From Streptosporangiaceae bacterium (GTDB lineage: Bacteria > Actinomycetota > Actinomycetes > Streptosporangiales > Streptosporangiaceae), in NCBI GenBank assembly GCA_019245115.1, contig JAFARZ010000232.1, forward strand, positions 1 to 61,880: a DNA stretch of 61,880 nucleotides, written 5' to 3'. Positions 25,927 through 34,087 of the stretch are shown in pieces (within the stretch, counting starts at the first letter, position 1; the number at the start of each line of letters is the position of its first letter). The translations under genes and the position numbers were made by a program. Below the pieces are notes generated by a model. The model was not told the DNA's origin, searched no databases, and saw nothing but the letters and a program-made list of their open reading frames with translations.

Positions 25927-26972
25927 GCTGCTGCGGGTTCGGAGTTGCCGACCCAGCGCAGGCGGCTGTCGAGCTGCCCGGCCTGCCGCAGCGCCTCGAT
26001 CCGCCGCAGCCGCTGGTAGCGCTCGCTGTCGAAGGCCTCCCGGGTCAGCCCGTGGCTGCGGTAGGCGTCCACGAGCTGGCCTACCCCGTCCCGCAGCGTC
26101 CACCGGGGCGAGAACTCCGGGACCTGCGCCGCGATCAGGTCGCAGGAGACCCGGTAGTTGCGCTTGTCCGCGGCCGAGTCGCCGGAGAAGACGATCTCGC
26201 TGCCCGGCACCAGGTCCGTCACGATCTGCGCCACCTCGATGATCCGGTAATTCTCCGTGGTCTGCCCGACGTTGTATGCCGTCGCATGCATGCGCTCCCG
26301 TGGGACTTCCAGCAGCGCGACGAAGGCGGCTGCGATGTCGGCCACGTGCACCAATGGCCGCCAGGCCTGGCCGTCGGACCGCAGCCGCACCTGGCCGGAC
26401 AGCAGCGCGTTCGCGACCAGGTCGTTCACGACCAGGTCACCGCGCAGGCGCGGCGAGTAGCCGTAGGCCGTGGCGTTGCGCAGGAACACCGGCGAGAAAC
26501 CCTCCTCCGCGAGTTCCAGCAAAGCGCGTTCTGCTCGTATCTTCGATTCGCCATAGGCAGTGACCGGCGCGAAACCGGCGCTTTCGGTAAGCGGCTTATC
26601 GTCAGGGCCCGCGCCATACAGCGAGCATGATGAGGAGAACAGAAAGCGCGCGACGCCAGCCTGCCGGGCGGCCCGCGCCAGCGCCACCGTTGACCGGTAG
26701 TTGATGTCGTAGGTCAGCTCGGGGTCGAGATTTCCTACTGGGTCATTGCTGAGGGCAGCCAGGTGTATCACGGCGTCATGACCCTGGCAGTCCATGGCTT
26801 GGACGTCGCGCAGGTCGGTGCGCGCAGTGGGCACCGGCGCGGGTGCCGGGCCCAGCAGGCACGGGGCGAACAGGCCGGTGTCGAGCCCGGTCACTTCGTG
26901 GCCCGCCTCCTGTAGCAGCGGTACCAGGACCGTGCCGATGTACCCTTCGTGGCCGGTGACGAGAACACGCAT
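25923..26972 (-). CDS. NAD-dependent epimerase/dehydratase of extended SDR type
   Basis: The 349-residue protein has the NAD motif VLVTGHEGYIG, HLAALSNDPVG, and the active-site block FSSSCSLYG with AYGESKIRAE (Tyr-x-x-x-Lys). It ends with the extended substrate domain. It resembles UDP/CDP-hexose 4-epimerases and 4-ketoreductases. In the operon order it would follow the 4,6-dehydratase and 3,5-epimerase and reduce or epimerise the nucleotide-4-keto-6-deoxyhexose. The gene overlaps the LhgO-like gene and starts 23 bases after the dehydratase gene, with GGAGG upstream. Confidence 0.87.
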   Translation of the reverse strand: MRVLVTGHEGYIGTVLVPLLQEAGHEVTGLDTGLFAPCLLGPAPAPVPTARTDLRDVQAMDCQGHDAVIHLAALSNDPVGNLDPELTYDINYRSTVALARAARQAGVARFLFSSSCSLYGAGPDDKPLTESAGFAPVTAYGESKIRAERALLELAEEGFSPVFLRNATAYGYSPRLRGDLVVNDLVANALLSGQVRLRSDGQAWRPLVHVADIAAAFVALLEVPRERMHATAYNVGQTTENYRIIEVAQIVTDLVPGSEIVFSGDSAADKRNYRVSCDLIAAQVPEFSPRWTLRDGVGQLVDAYRSHGLTREAFDSERYQRLRRIEALRQAGQLDSRLRWVGNSEPAAA

Positions 26973-26995
26973 TGAACTCTCCTCCGATTGGTCGA

Positions 26996-28087
26996 TCAGC
27001 TGGTCAGTGCCGCGCCGGATTGGCCTGAGCCAGCGGCCGCGGCGGCCCAGACGTGGCTGGCCAGGCTGGCGTAAGCGGTGATCTGGTCATCCATGGTGGC
27101 GGCGAGCGCGTCTGGGCCGTCCGGTTCCGCCCGGTACCAGCCGGCACACGCCCGCAGCGCGCGAGACAGGTCCCAGACGGGGCGCCAGCCAAGGTCGGCC
27201 TGCGCGGCGGCGTAGCCGAGTTCCAGCCGGTCACCCGCACCCCCGCCGCCGGTACGGACGGGCCAGCCGGGTAGGCCATAAGCGGCGAGGAAGCCGCCGA
27301 CGAGGTCCCGCACCGACATGCCGGTGGCGGGCTGGCCGCAACCGAACTCATACCGGCGGCGCGGGACGGGTCCGGCCCACAGGCGGGCGGCCAGGGTGAG
27401 CACACCGCTCACCCCGTCCAAGACGTGCTGCCAGGGACGCACGGCCTCGGGCGCGGCCAGGACCACCGGCTGCTCGTCCTGGATGGCTCGAACCACGTCC
27501 GCGAGCAGCCGCCCCTCTGCCCAGTCCCCGCCGATCATCACACCCGGGCGGGCCAGGCCGAGCCGCAGCGGCTCGGCGCGTCCGGCGGCCTGCTGGGTGC
27601 GGCCATGCGCGTAGGCGGCCACACAGGCTTCCATCGCGAGCTTGGACGCCGGGTACGGCCCGAGGTCGAGGTCGTCATCCAGGTGTGCGACGGCAGGCGT
27701 GCCGGTGACGACGGCGCACCGGACCGATGCCTGCCGGGTCGCCGCGTCGAGCACCGAGACGGTGCCAGCGACGTTGCTGCGGAACGTGGCGGCCGGGGAG
27801 CGGAATCCGGCCGCCACGACCGTGCTCCCGGCCAGGTGCAGGACGATCTCCGGCCGGAAGGCGGCCATCGCCGCCGCCACCGGCCCCGCGTCGGCGACGT
27901 CCCCCGCGAAGGCCCGGATCCGCCCGTCCAGCGATGGCGCCGCCGTCCGCTGCCCCCGGCTGAAACCGGCCACCTCCGCGCCGAGCGCACGGAGCCAGCG
28001 CACCGCCCAGCTTCCGAGGAACCCGGTATGGCCGGTCACTAGAACCCGGCGGCCGGCGTAGCCGCCGCCGAATAGCTCATCAGCCAA
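26996..28087 (-). CDS. NDP-sugar 4,6-dehydratase-like (CDP-glucose 4,6-dehydratase type)
   Basis: The 363-residue extended SDR starts ADELFGGGYAGRRVLVTGHT, like RfbG proteins, then GFLGSWAVRWLRALGAEVAG. It has FRPEIVLHLAGSTVVAAGF and a GPYPASKLAMEACV active-site region. The usual Tyr-x-x-x-Lys appears as YPASK, so the catalytic pair is kept. With the cytidylyltransferase in the same operon, the likely reaction is CDP-glucose to CDP-4-keto-6-deoxyglucose. The start overlaps the 3,5-epimerase stop by 8 bases. The family is divergent from classical RfbG, so substrate identity is tentative. Confidence 0.78.
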   Translation of the reverse strand: MADELFGGGYAGRRVLVTGHTGFLGSWAVRWLRALGAEVAGFSRGQRTAAPSLDGRIRAFAGDVADAGPVAAAMAAFRPEIVLHLAGSTVVAAGFRSPAATFRSNVAGTVSVLDAATRQASVRCAVVTGTPAVAHLDDDLDLGPYPASKLAMEACVAAYAHGRTQQAAGRAEPLRLGLARPGVMIGGDWAEGRLLADVVRAIQDEQPVVLAAPEAVRPWQHVLDGVSGVLTLAARLWAGPVPRRRYEFGCGQPATGMSVRDLVGGFLAAYGLPGWPVRTGGGGAGDRLELGYAAAQADLGWRPVWDLSRALRACAGWYRAEPDGPDALAATMDDQITAYASLASHVWAAAAAGSGQSGAALTS

Positions 28088-28658
28088 CGCTGGTCCCGAA
28101 CCACTCTGGCAGGTAATCGCGGACGGCGCTCAACGGCGGCGCCTTCCTGTCCCGCTCCGATAGCACCGGATTGCCGAGCGGCCAGGTGATGCCGAGCAAG
28201 GGGTCGTCCCAGGCGATGGTCACATCCAGCGACTTGTCGTAGGGAGCGTCCACCTTGTAGCAGACGTCCGCGGTCTCGCTGAGCACCTGGAAGCCGTGCG
28301 CGCAACCCGCCGGAATCCGGACCTGGAGGTGCTCCTCGTCGTCGAGCACGAAGCTGCGCCACTGAAGGAAGGTGGGCGAACCGGGCCGCAGGTCGACCAC
28401 GACGTCGAAGACCCGGCCGTGGGCCACCCGGACCAGCTTGGCCTCGCTGAGCTCGGCGCGTGTGTGCAGGCCGCGCAGCACACCATGGCGGGAGCGGGAG
28501 TGATTCTCCTGGACCAGGGCAGTCTGGTGGATGCCCGCGGTCATGTATTCGTCGGCGGAAAAGGACCGCATGAACCATCCCCGGTCATCCGCCACCGGAT
28601 GCGGGCGTATGGTCAGCAGTCCTGGCACGTCGGTGCCGCTGATGTGGAACTGGCTCAT
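28080..28658 (-). CDS. dTDP-4-dehydrorhamnose 3,5-epimerase-like protein (RfbC/RmlC type)
   Basis: From the ATG at 28658, preceded by GGAGGA, the product is 192 residues. It has the RmlC cupin core: PHPVADDRGWFMRSFSADEY, QENHSRSRHGVLRGLHTRAE (catalytic His region), RVFDVVVDLRPGSPTF, and VRIPAGCAHGFQVL. RmlC-type enzymes epimerise C3 and C5 of a 4-keto-6-deoxy sugar nucleotide. Here the donor nucleotide is more likely CDP than dTDP, judging from the cytidylyltransferase in the operon. An in-frame TTG seven codons upstream is a less likely start. Confidence 0.88.
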   Translation of the reverse strand: MSQFHISGTDVPGLLTIRPHPVADDRGWFMRSFSADEYMTAGIHQTALVQENHSRSRHGVLRGLHTRAELSEAKLVRVAHGRVFDVVVDLRPGSPTFLQWRSFVLDDEEHLQVRIPAGCAHGFQVLSETADVCYKVDAPYDKSLDVTIAWDDPLLGITWPLGNPVLSERDRKAPPLSAVRDYLPEWFGTSVG

Positions 28659-28675
28659 TTCGTCTCCTCCGATCG

Positions 28676-30295
28676 TCAAGGTGCCGTTGCGGGAGTTGCC
28701 GTGGCGGCGGGCAGTCCGGCCTTGCTGCCGAACAGGTCCACGATCAGCTGGTACCGGTCAGGTGCCGTCAGCTCGTCCATTTCCGCGTCCGTCGGCCTGC
28801 GTTCGTAAAGCTCCAGGTAGCCGAGGATCCACCACATCCAGACCGAGTTCACCGCGCCCCACAAGGACGCCATGATGACCAGCCAGGAGTGGTTTCCCGA
28901 GGCGAACAGGTCCAGGCCATCCCCCACCCCCGCCAGAGACGTGAGCCCGAGCAGCCACAACACGGCCTTCACCAGGGTCCGTTCGCGATGCGGCGCGTCC
29001 TTGCGGGCCGCGCTGTGCCGACGAGCCCTGCGCAGCAGGCCGGGCAGCGCGCTGACCTGCGCGACCAGATTGGCGAGGCTGTACGCGTCACTGTGCAGGA
29101 AGTGATAAGTGCCCCTGCTGTAGACGGCGACCATCGTGAACGAGACCACGAAGTAGCCGACGAAGGCCAGCCCGTAGATGGCGAACGGCACCTTCACCGG
29201 GGAGGCCATCGCGAAGATCGTGAGGGCTGGCAGCAGGAAATGGATCAGCCGCTGCACGCCCCCTAGATGCGACAACGTCGAATCGAGGTAGCTCAGCCGC
29301 TGGCTCAGCGTCAGGCCCCGGCGCCGCACCGGCGAATCGGAGCTGCGCAGCAGCAGGGTGAGAGCGCCGAGGGCCCAGCGCCGGCGCTGCTGGTAGAACT
29401 CCTTCAGGCTCTGCGCCTCCAGGCCGAAGGCCAGCGGCTCGGGCAGGAATACTGAGCGCCAGCCCTTCGCGTGCATGCGCAGCGACGTGTGGATGTCCTC
29501 TGTCACGGTGCCGGTGGCGAATCCCCCGACGTCGTCGAGGGCGGCACGCCGCAGTACCGCGCTCGTGCCAACGTAGATGCTGGCGTTGTATCCGTTCTTG
29601 GCTGGCAGGATAGTTTTATAGAAGACGTTGCTCTCCGACCACTTGGCCTGTTTGCCATAGGCCCGCCGGAAAAGCAGCGTCTTTGTGTTGTGGAATGATT
29701 GCGGGGTTTGCACGAACGCCACTGATGGATCGTCGAAGTAGCCGAGCGTGCGCTCGAGAAACTCCGGCAGCGCCATGTGGTCGGCGTCCATGGTGAGGAC
29801 GAAATCAGCGTCGGTAAAGGCCAGGCCGTTGTTGAGGTTGCCGGCCTTGCCGTGCGCGTTGGAGTTGCGGGCGTGATAAGCCGCACCGAGCCGGGTGGCC
29901 ATTGCCCGGACCTCAGACCGGTCGGAGTTGCCCAGGACGAGCACCTTCCTGATCCCGCGCACCTGTAGCGCCGCGACGACCGTGGGCTCGATGACCGAGA
30001 CCGGCTCGGTATGGGTGGGGATGAGGCAGTCGACGACCCGTGCGGAGAGGTCGGTGGGCCGGTGCACCGGCACGTAGAGGTACCGGGTGAACCCCAGGAA
30101 GAAGATGAACATCATCGCGGCGAAAAGGTCCGCCGCCAGCGCCAGCGGCCCGAGCCAGGCGTGCCAGTTCACGATCGTGCACCGCCATGCGATGAACGGG
30201 AGCAGGACGGCCAGATACAGGTAGTAGCTCAGGGCGACGACGCGCGGCTCGCGACGTCGCTCGAAATGGACCCGGCATGGCTGCCCACCGCTCAT
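28676..30295 (-). CDS. membrane GT2 glycosyltransferase, cellulose-synthase-like
   Basis: The ATG at 30295 overlaps the cytidylyltransferase stop (ATGA), giving 539 residues. Two N-terminal membrane helices are followed by a GT2 domain with VDCLIPTHTEP, LTMDADHMALPEF (DxD), TGTVTEDIHTSLRMHAKGW (TED) and QQRRRWALGAL (QxxRW). Four or more C-terminal helices follow. This is the full motif set of processive synthases (BcsA, NdvC, Pgs3 type), which polymerise and extrude a glycan. With the sugar-nucleotide genes around it, it probably builds an exopolysaccharide or capsule. Confidence 0.9.
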   Translation of the reverse strand: MSGGQPCRVHFERRREPRVVALSYYLYLAVLLPFIAWRCTIVNWHAWLGPLALAADLFAAMMFIFFLGFTRYLYVPVHRPTDLSARVVDCLIPTHTEPVSVIEPTVVAALQVRGIRKVLVLGNSDRSEVRAMATRLGAAYHARNSNAHGKAGNLNNGLAFTDADFVLTMDADHMALPEFLERTLGYFDDPSVAFVQTPQSFHNTKTLLFRRAYGKQAKWSESNVFYKTILPAKNGYNASIYVGTSAVLRRAALDDVGGFATGTVTEDIHTSLRMHAKGWRSVFLPEPLAFGLEAQSLKEFYQQRRRWALGALTLLLRSSDSPVRRRGLTLSQRLSYLDSTLSHLGGVQRLIHFLLPALTIFAMASPVKVPFAIYGLAFVGYFVVSFTMVAVYSRGTYHFLHSDAYSLANLVAQVSALPGLLRRARRHSAARKDAPHRERTLVKAVLWLLGLTSLAGVGDGLDLFASGNHSWLVIMASLWGAVNSVWMWWILGYLELYERRPTDAEMDELTAPDRYQLIVDLFGSKAGLPAATATPATAP

Positions 30296-31251
30296 GCTGG
30301 CACTTTCCATGGAGCCTTGCCCGAATCCCACTCGCCGCGCGCGAGCGCGAGTTCCTTCGGCGTGTCCACTGGCTGCCAGTAACGGTCATGCCGGTATGCC
30401 ATAAGCTCGCCGTCGGCTGCCAGCTCGCGGATCGGGTCTTCTTCGAACATCACGTCCCTGTCGGCCGGTATGTAGCGCTCCACGGCCGCCTTCTCAAGCA
30501 CGAAGAAGCCGATGCTGACCAGCCCTCGCTGAGCCTGCGGCTCTTCGCCGGACCGCTTCTCGTCAAAGCGCGACACCCGATGCTCATCGGTGATGGCGAG
30601 GTGACCGAATCTGGCGGGCGGCACTGCGGCGGTCACCGTGGCCAGGCGGCCATGAGCCTGGTGGAAGGCGAGAAGCGCGGCGACGTCCACATCGGCAAGC
30701 ACGTCGCCATAAGCAACGATGATCGGCCAGCGGTGCACCAGCCGGGCGGCGGCGCGCAGGCGGGTGCCAGTGCCCGCGTGCTCACCGGTATCCGCGCAGG
30801 TGACTTCCCAGCCTTCCTCGGGGAAGCTACCGTGCACCTCGACGGAGGGACGCCGGCCGAGCCGGATCGTGAAGTCCCCCGCGTACGCCTGGAACTGGAG
30901 AAAGTAATCCTTAACCACCTGCCCCAGATGGCCGACAGCCAGGACGAACTCATCGGTACCGCCCACCGCGATGGTTCGCATGATGTGTGTCAGCAATGGC
31001 GTGCCGCCGACCGTCAGCATCGGTTTCGGCACTGCGGTGGTAAGTTCCCCCATGCGCTGCCCGGCACCGCCGCACAGCACTATCGCGGGCGGAGCTTTCA
31101 GCCCCGGTGAGCGGCTGCCCTCGATGACGGCAGCCGAGCCTGTTATGGCACTAGCAGCTGAGCTTGTTATGGCACTAGAGGCTGTGCTGGCCACCGCCCG
31201 CTCGGTGGTCAGCGCCACTCCGCAGGACATGTTTTCCCGCAGTCCGCGCAT
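30292..31251 (-). CDS. glucose-1-phosphate cytidylyltransferase-like nucleotidyltransferase
   Basis: The ATG at 31251 has AAGGGAG seven bases upstream; the product is 319 residues. After a low-complexity N-terminal extension of ~55 residues, containing an 8-residue tandem duplication, comes the nucleotidyltransferase core: AIVLCGGAGQRMGELTTAVP, KPMLTVGGTPLLTHIM, IIVAYGDVLADVDV and GFFVLEKAAVERYI. The pattern is closest to RfbF (CDP-glucose formation from CTP and glucose 1-phosphate), though UTP or dTTP use cannot be excluded. It is the first gene of the polysaccharide operon. Confidence 0.82.
   Translation of the reverse strand: MRGLRENMSCGVALTTERAVASTASSAITSSAASAITGSAAVIEGSRSPGLKAPPAIVLCGGAGQRMGELTTAVPKPMLTVGGTPLLTHIMRTIAVGGTDEFVLAVGHLGQVVKDYFLQFQAYAGDFTIRLGRRPSVEVHGSFPEEGWEVTCADTGEHAGTGTRLRAAARLVHRWPIIVAYGDVLADVDVAALLAFHQAHGRLATVTAAVPPARFGHLAITDEHRVSRFDEKRSGEEPQAQRGLVSIGFFVLEKAAVERYIPADRDVMFEEDPIRELAADGELMAYRHDRYWQPVDTPKELALARGEWDSGKAPWKVPA
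31136..31183. repeat. 24-bp in-frame tandem duplication in the nucleotidyltransferase N-terminus
   Basis: Two adjacent 24-bp units (31136-31159 and 31160-31183), both with GTTATGGCACTAG, differ at a few positions. They encode the SSAITSSAAS/AITGSAA part of the N-terminal extension before the catalytic core. The length is a multiple of three, so the frame is kept. Confidence 0.7.
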
Positions 31252-31418
31252 GTTAATTCTCCCTTGGCTCAATAGCGATTCGCTTCCCCGTTCGCTGACC
31301 TGGCCGGATGAATCCGGACCGGCCAGGAATGCCGCCGGCTAAGGAGTTCCCCGATGAACTTGCCCCCGGCGGCCGCTGGCCCCGCTGCCATCCGCCATGC
31401 CTGGCGGTGCCGGCCGAC

Positions 31419-31478
31419 ATGCGGTAAGCGCTTACCGCATCGCGTTCAAGAGTGCCATCCGCAGAAGACTTTTGTCAA
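31419..31478 (-). promoter_or_regulatory. operon promoter with perfect LacI-like palindromic operator
   Basis: On the minus strand TTGACA lies at 31478-31473. A 22-bp perfect palindrome with core GCGGTAAGCGCTTACCGC lies at 31419-31440, where the first transcribed bases would fall. The GTAAGCGCTTAC centre is the classic LacI/CcpA-family half-site arrangement around a central CG. The 350-base region is AT-rich by the standard of this genome. It separates the polysaccharide operon from the divergent ROK gene, so both could be controlled from it. Confidence 0.7.
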
Positions 31479-31601
31479 GTTATTACATTAGAAGATCTTG
31501 ATTGCGGGTTTTGGTTGTAAATTATTAGCCTCTGATCTGTTTCGGCAGTCGAAATATCTGATTAACTTGACGTACAGGGGCTGGGGGCGGATCATACGCG
31601 T

Positions 31602-32822
31602 ATGCTGCCGGTAAGGCCTAAGGGGAGGCCAGGGGCTCGTATCGAAGGGGGGACACCCGCAGAACTCGGGAGGCTCGGCAAGTCCGACCGGATCGTCGCA
31701 CAGTGCCTGCTGCGACGTGGCCCAGTTGCGCAAGCCGTGCTGGTGGCCGCCACCGGGCTGTCACGGCCGACTGTCACGGCGGCGCTGGCGAGGCTGACCG
31801 GCTGTGGCCTGGCCGAGATGATGCCTGGGCAGGATGACGCCGCTCCTGCCACGGGACGCCGCGCCCACCGCTACCGCCTTACCGCCCGGGCTGGCCACGC
31901 GGTCGGCGTCGACATCGGGCGCCGGCACATCAACATCGTCATTATGGACGCGGGCCACCGGCAGATCATCAGGCTGGACAGCAAGGTCAGCGCGGACGCC
32001 GATCAGGATCCGTGGCCGGTCCTCAAGCAGGCCGCGGACCAGGTCCAGGTAGCCCTGGAGCAAGCGGCCGATGTCTCATCCGTGCTGGGAATCGCATTCG
32101 GGCTGCCGGTGCCCCTGACCCGTGACGGGCTAGTCGCCAGCGGCACGCTGCTACCGGCGTGGATGCAGGTCAACCCGCGGCGTGAACTGGCCGCTCTGCT
32201 GCCCGGCTTCGCCGTGCACGTGGGAAATGAGGCCGCCCTGGGCGCTCTCGGCGAGTACACCTTCGGCTGGGGGGAGGGAAAGCGGGACCTCACCTATGTG
32301 AAGCTGGGCACCGGTATCGGCGGCGGAATGGTCCTTGGCGGTCGCCTGCACCGCAGCAGCGGCGGACCCACGATGGAGATCGGCCATATCACGGTGGACT
32401 ACCAGGGGCGGCGCTGTCCATGCGGCAACCGCGGCTGCCTCGAACGTTACGTCGGTGGCCGGGAACTGCTCGCGAGTGCACGCAAGGATGACCTGGAAAT
32501 CGAAGACATCCCGAGCCTCGTCTGGCGGGCACGCTCCGGCGATGCCGCGTGCCGCCGTATCATCCATGAAGCCGCATCGCTGATCGGCGTCGCTATCGGC
32601 ACTCTCGCCAACCTCAGCGGCCCGGAACTGATCGTTCTCGGCGGCAGCCTCAGCGCCGCCGGTGACCTGCTGTCCCAGCCGCTCCGCGCCGCCGTGGACC
32701 AGACGGCTTTCGCGGCCGTCACTAGCAGCATGTCCATTGAGATCGCCCGCCTGAGCCAGTGGGCGTCAGCATGCGGAGCAACTGCCCTGGTTTTCGACCA
32801 TTTCACCGAATCGCAGAGCTGA
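31602..32822 (+). CDS. ROK-family transcriptional regulator
   Basis: The 406-residue protein has an N-terminal winged helix (VLVAATGLSRPTVTAALARL), then a ROK sugar-kinase-like domain: AVGVDIGRRHINIVIMDA, GIAFGLPVPLTRDG, LGTGIGGGMVLGG, the zinc-binding CPCGNRGCLERYVGG, and VLGGSLSAAG. ROK repressors bind sugars or sugar phosphates. It diverges from the polysaccharide operon, which it most likely controls, perhaps through the palindrome at 31419. The ATG has no Shine-Dalgarno sequence. TTGACG at 31567 could serve a nearly leaderless transcript, though the -10 is unclear. Confidence 0.9.
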   Translation: MLPVRPKGRPGARIEGGTPAELGRLGKSDRIVAQCLLRRGPVAQAVLVAATGLSRPTVTAALARLTGCGLAEMMPGQDDAAPATGRRAHRYRLTARAGHAVGVDIGRRHINIVIMDAGHRQIIRLDSKVSADADQDPWPVLKQAADQVQVALEQAADVSSVLGIAFGLPVPLTRDGLVASGTLLPAWMQVNPRRELAALLPGFAVHVGNEAALGALGEYTFGWGEGKRDLTYVKLGTGIGGGMVLGGRLHRSSGGPTMEIGHITVDYQGRRCPCGNRGCLERYVGGRELLASARKDDLEIEDIPSLVWRARSGDAACRRIIHEAASLIGVAIGTLANLSGPELIVLGGSLSAAGDLLSQPLRAAVDQTAFAAVTSSMSIEIARLSQWASACGATALVFDHFTESQS

Positions 32823-32951
32823 GATGGCAATGTGCCACCGCGTCGCCGGTCACCGGCAGAGGCAAATCCGAATGCGAACTCAGGCCGCCGTGCAAGCGAT
32901 AACGACGCAGGTTGCCATTGCTCGTAGCGGCCGGAGGTCACGCTGGTCGCA

Positions 32952-32990
32952 GGTGTTCGGCGTCCGGTCTGCACCGAACACCGAACACTT
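32952..32990. promoter_or_regulatory. inverted and direct repeats upstream of the AbiE-like pair
   Basis: GGTGTTCGG (32952-32960) and CCGAACACC (32974-32982) form a perfect 9-bp inverted repeat. CCGAACAC is then repeated directly at 32981-32988. TTATTC about 10 bases before the GTG start is a weak -10. AbiEi antitoxins repress their operon by binding inverted repeats in the promoter, which this arrangement matches. Confidence 0.55.
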
Positions 32991-33004
32991 GTTATTCTGT
33001 CCTC

Positions 33005-34081
33005 GTGACGCCAGAAGAGGCCGACTTCGTGGACGTCTTCACCGGGCTGGTGGAGCGTATCGGCCTGCCTGTCATCGGACAAGGCCGACAAGGCCAGCTA
33101 GATGCACCTGACCTGGTGATGCTGGACAATGATGGCCGACGCATACTTGTCCAGCTTAAGAGAGTACCGGCGGCTACACCGTCGCATGTCTCTCGCCTTC
33201 TGGCGCAGCAGGATCGGCCGGGACGACCTGGTGTGCTGCATGTGCTTGTCGCAGACAGGATTCCCGAGGCGGCTCGAGCGGAGCTGGCAAGTCATGGCTG
33301 GGGCTGGCTTGACTTGCGCGGGCATCTGCATCTGGCTGGGCAGGGCTTGTTCGTGGACATCAATGCGCCGCCGATGAAGGACAGGAGTGAGCGTACTGGT
33401 GCGTTCTCCGGCCCTGCCGGATTGGAGGTCGCATGCTCCCTTCTCCTGGATCCTGGCGTCCGGCACGGCGTCCGGGATCTCGCCCGTACCGTCGGCAGGT
33501 CGCCGAGCACGGTCTCCGAGGTGCTCAGCGCGCTACGCAAGGAGGGGCTTATCGGGACCGACGGCCTTTCCGTTCTCCCGGATTTGTTCTGGGAGACGGC
33601 TAGCGCCTGGGTCTCCCGCGAAGTTGCCCTAGCGGATCTGCCGCGGCCCGGCACTGGATCGGTGAACGCTGCGCTGCAGCTCGGGTTCGATGATGTTGCG
33701 GCGCGGCCCGGCTGGGCGCTTACAGGCACGCTCGCCGCTGCGACGTACGGAGCTCCGGTCGCAGCGCGATCAGAGCATCCACCGGAGTTCTATGTACCTA
33801 GCCAGGAAACGTTCCGGCGGGCCATGCGGCTGCTGAGCGTAGCACCGGATCCTGCGCACCGGCGAGCAAGCATTCGCGTCGCCCCTGTTCCGGCCGTCTG
33901 CCGACAGCGGATCGATCCCGTTACCTGGCAGCAGGACCCAGAGGCGTGGGCGTTCACCAGCGAGCACTGGCCACTGGCGAACCCCCTTTTCGTCGCCCTC
34001 GACCTAGCGCGTGACCCGGGACGTGGTCGCGAGATCCTCGGCGGCTGGCAGCCGCCGCGGCCGTGGCGGAGAGTCTGGTGA
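33005..34081 (+). CDS. winged-helix protein, AbiEi-like antitoxin/regulator
   Basis: The GTG at 33005 is chosen because it directly follows the operator repeats; 358 residues. The N-terminal ~120 residues resemble an alpha/beta endonuclease-fold-like domain (LVMLDNDGRRILVQLKRVPA, with VLVADRIPEAARAEL). A MarR/AbiEi-type winged helix follows (VRDLARTVGRSPSTVSEVLS, then ALRKEGLI), and an alpha/beta C-terminal domain. It is followed after 6 bases by a nucleotidyltransferase. In type IV AbiE systems the first gene encodes the transcriptional repressor/antitoxin. The N-terminal domain is not typical of AbiEi, so the assignment is by context and winged helix. Confidence 0.6.
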   Translation: MTPEEADFVDVFTGLVERIGLPVIGQGRQGQLDAPDLVMLDNDGRRILVQLKRVPAATPSHVSRLLAQQDRPGRPGVLHVLVADRIPEAARAELASHGWGWLDLRGHLHLAGQGLFVDINAPPMKDRSERTGAFSGPAGLEVACSLLLDPGVRHGVRDLARTVGRSPSTVSEVLSALRKEGLIGTDGLSVLPDLFWETASAWVSREVALADLPRPGTGSVNAALQLGFDDVAARPGWALTGTLAAATYGAPVAARSEHPPEFYVPSQETFRRAMRLLSVAPDPAHRRASIRVAPVPAVCRQRIDPVTWQQDPEAWAFTSEHWPLANPLFVALDLARDPGRGREILGGWQPPRPWRRVW

Positions 34082-34087
34082 GCGGCT

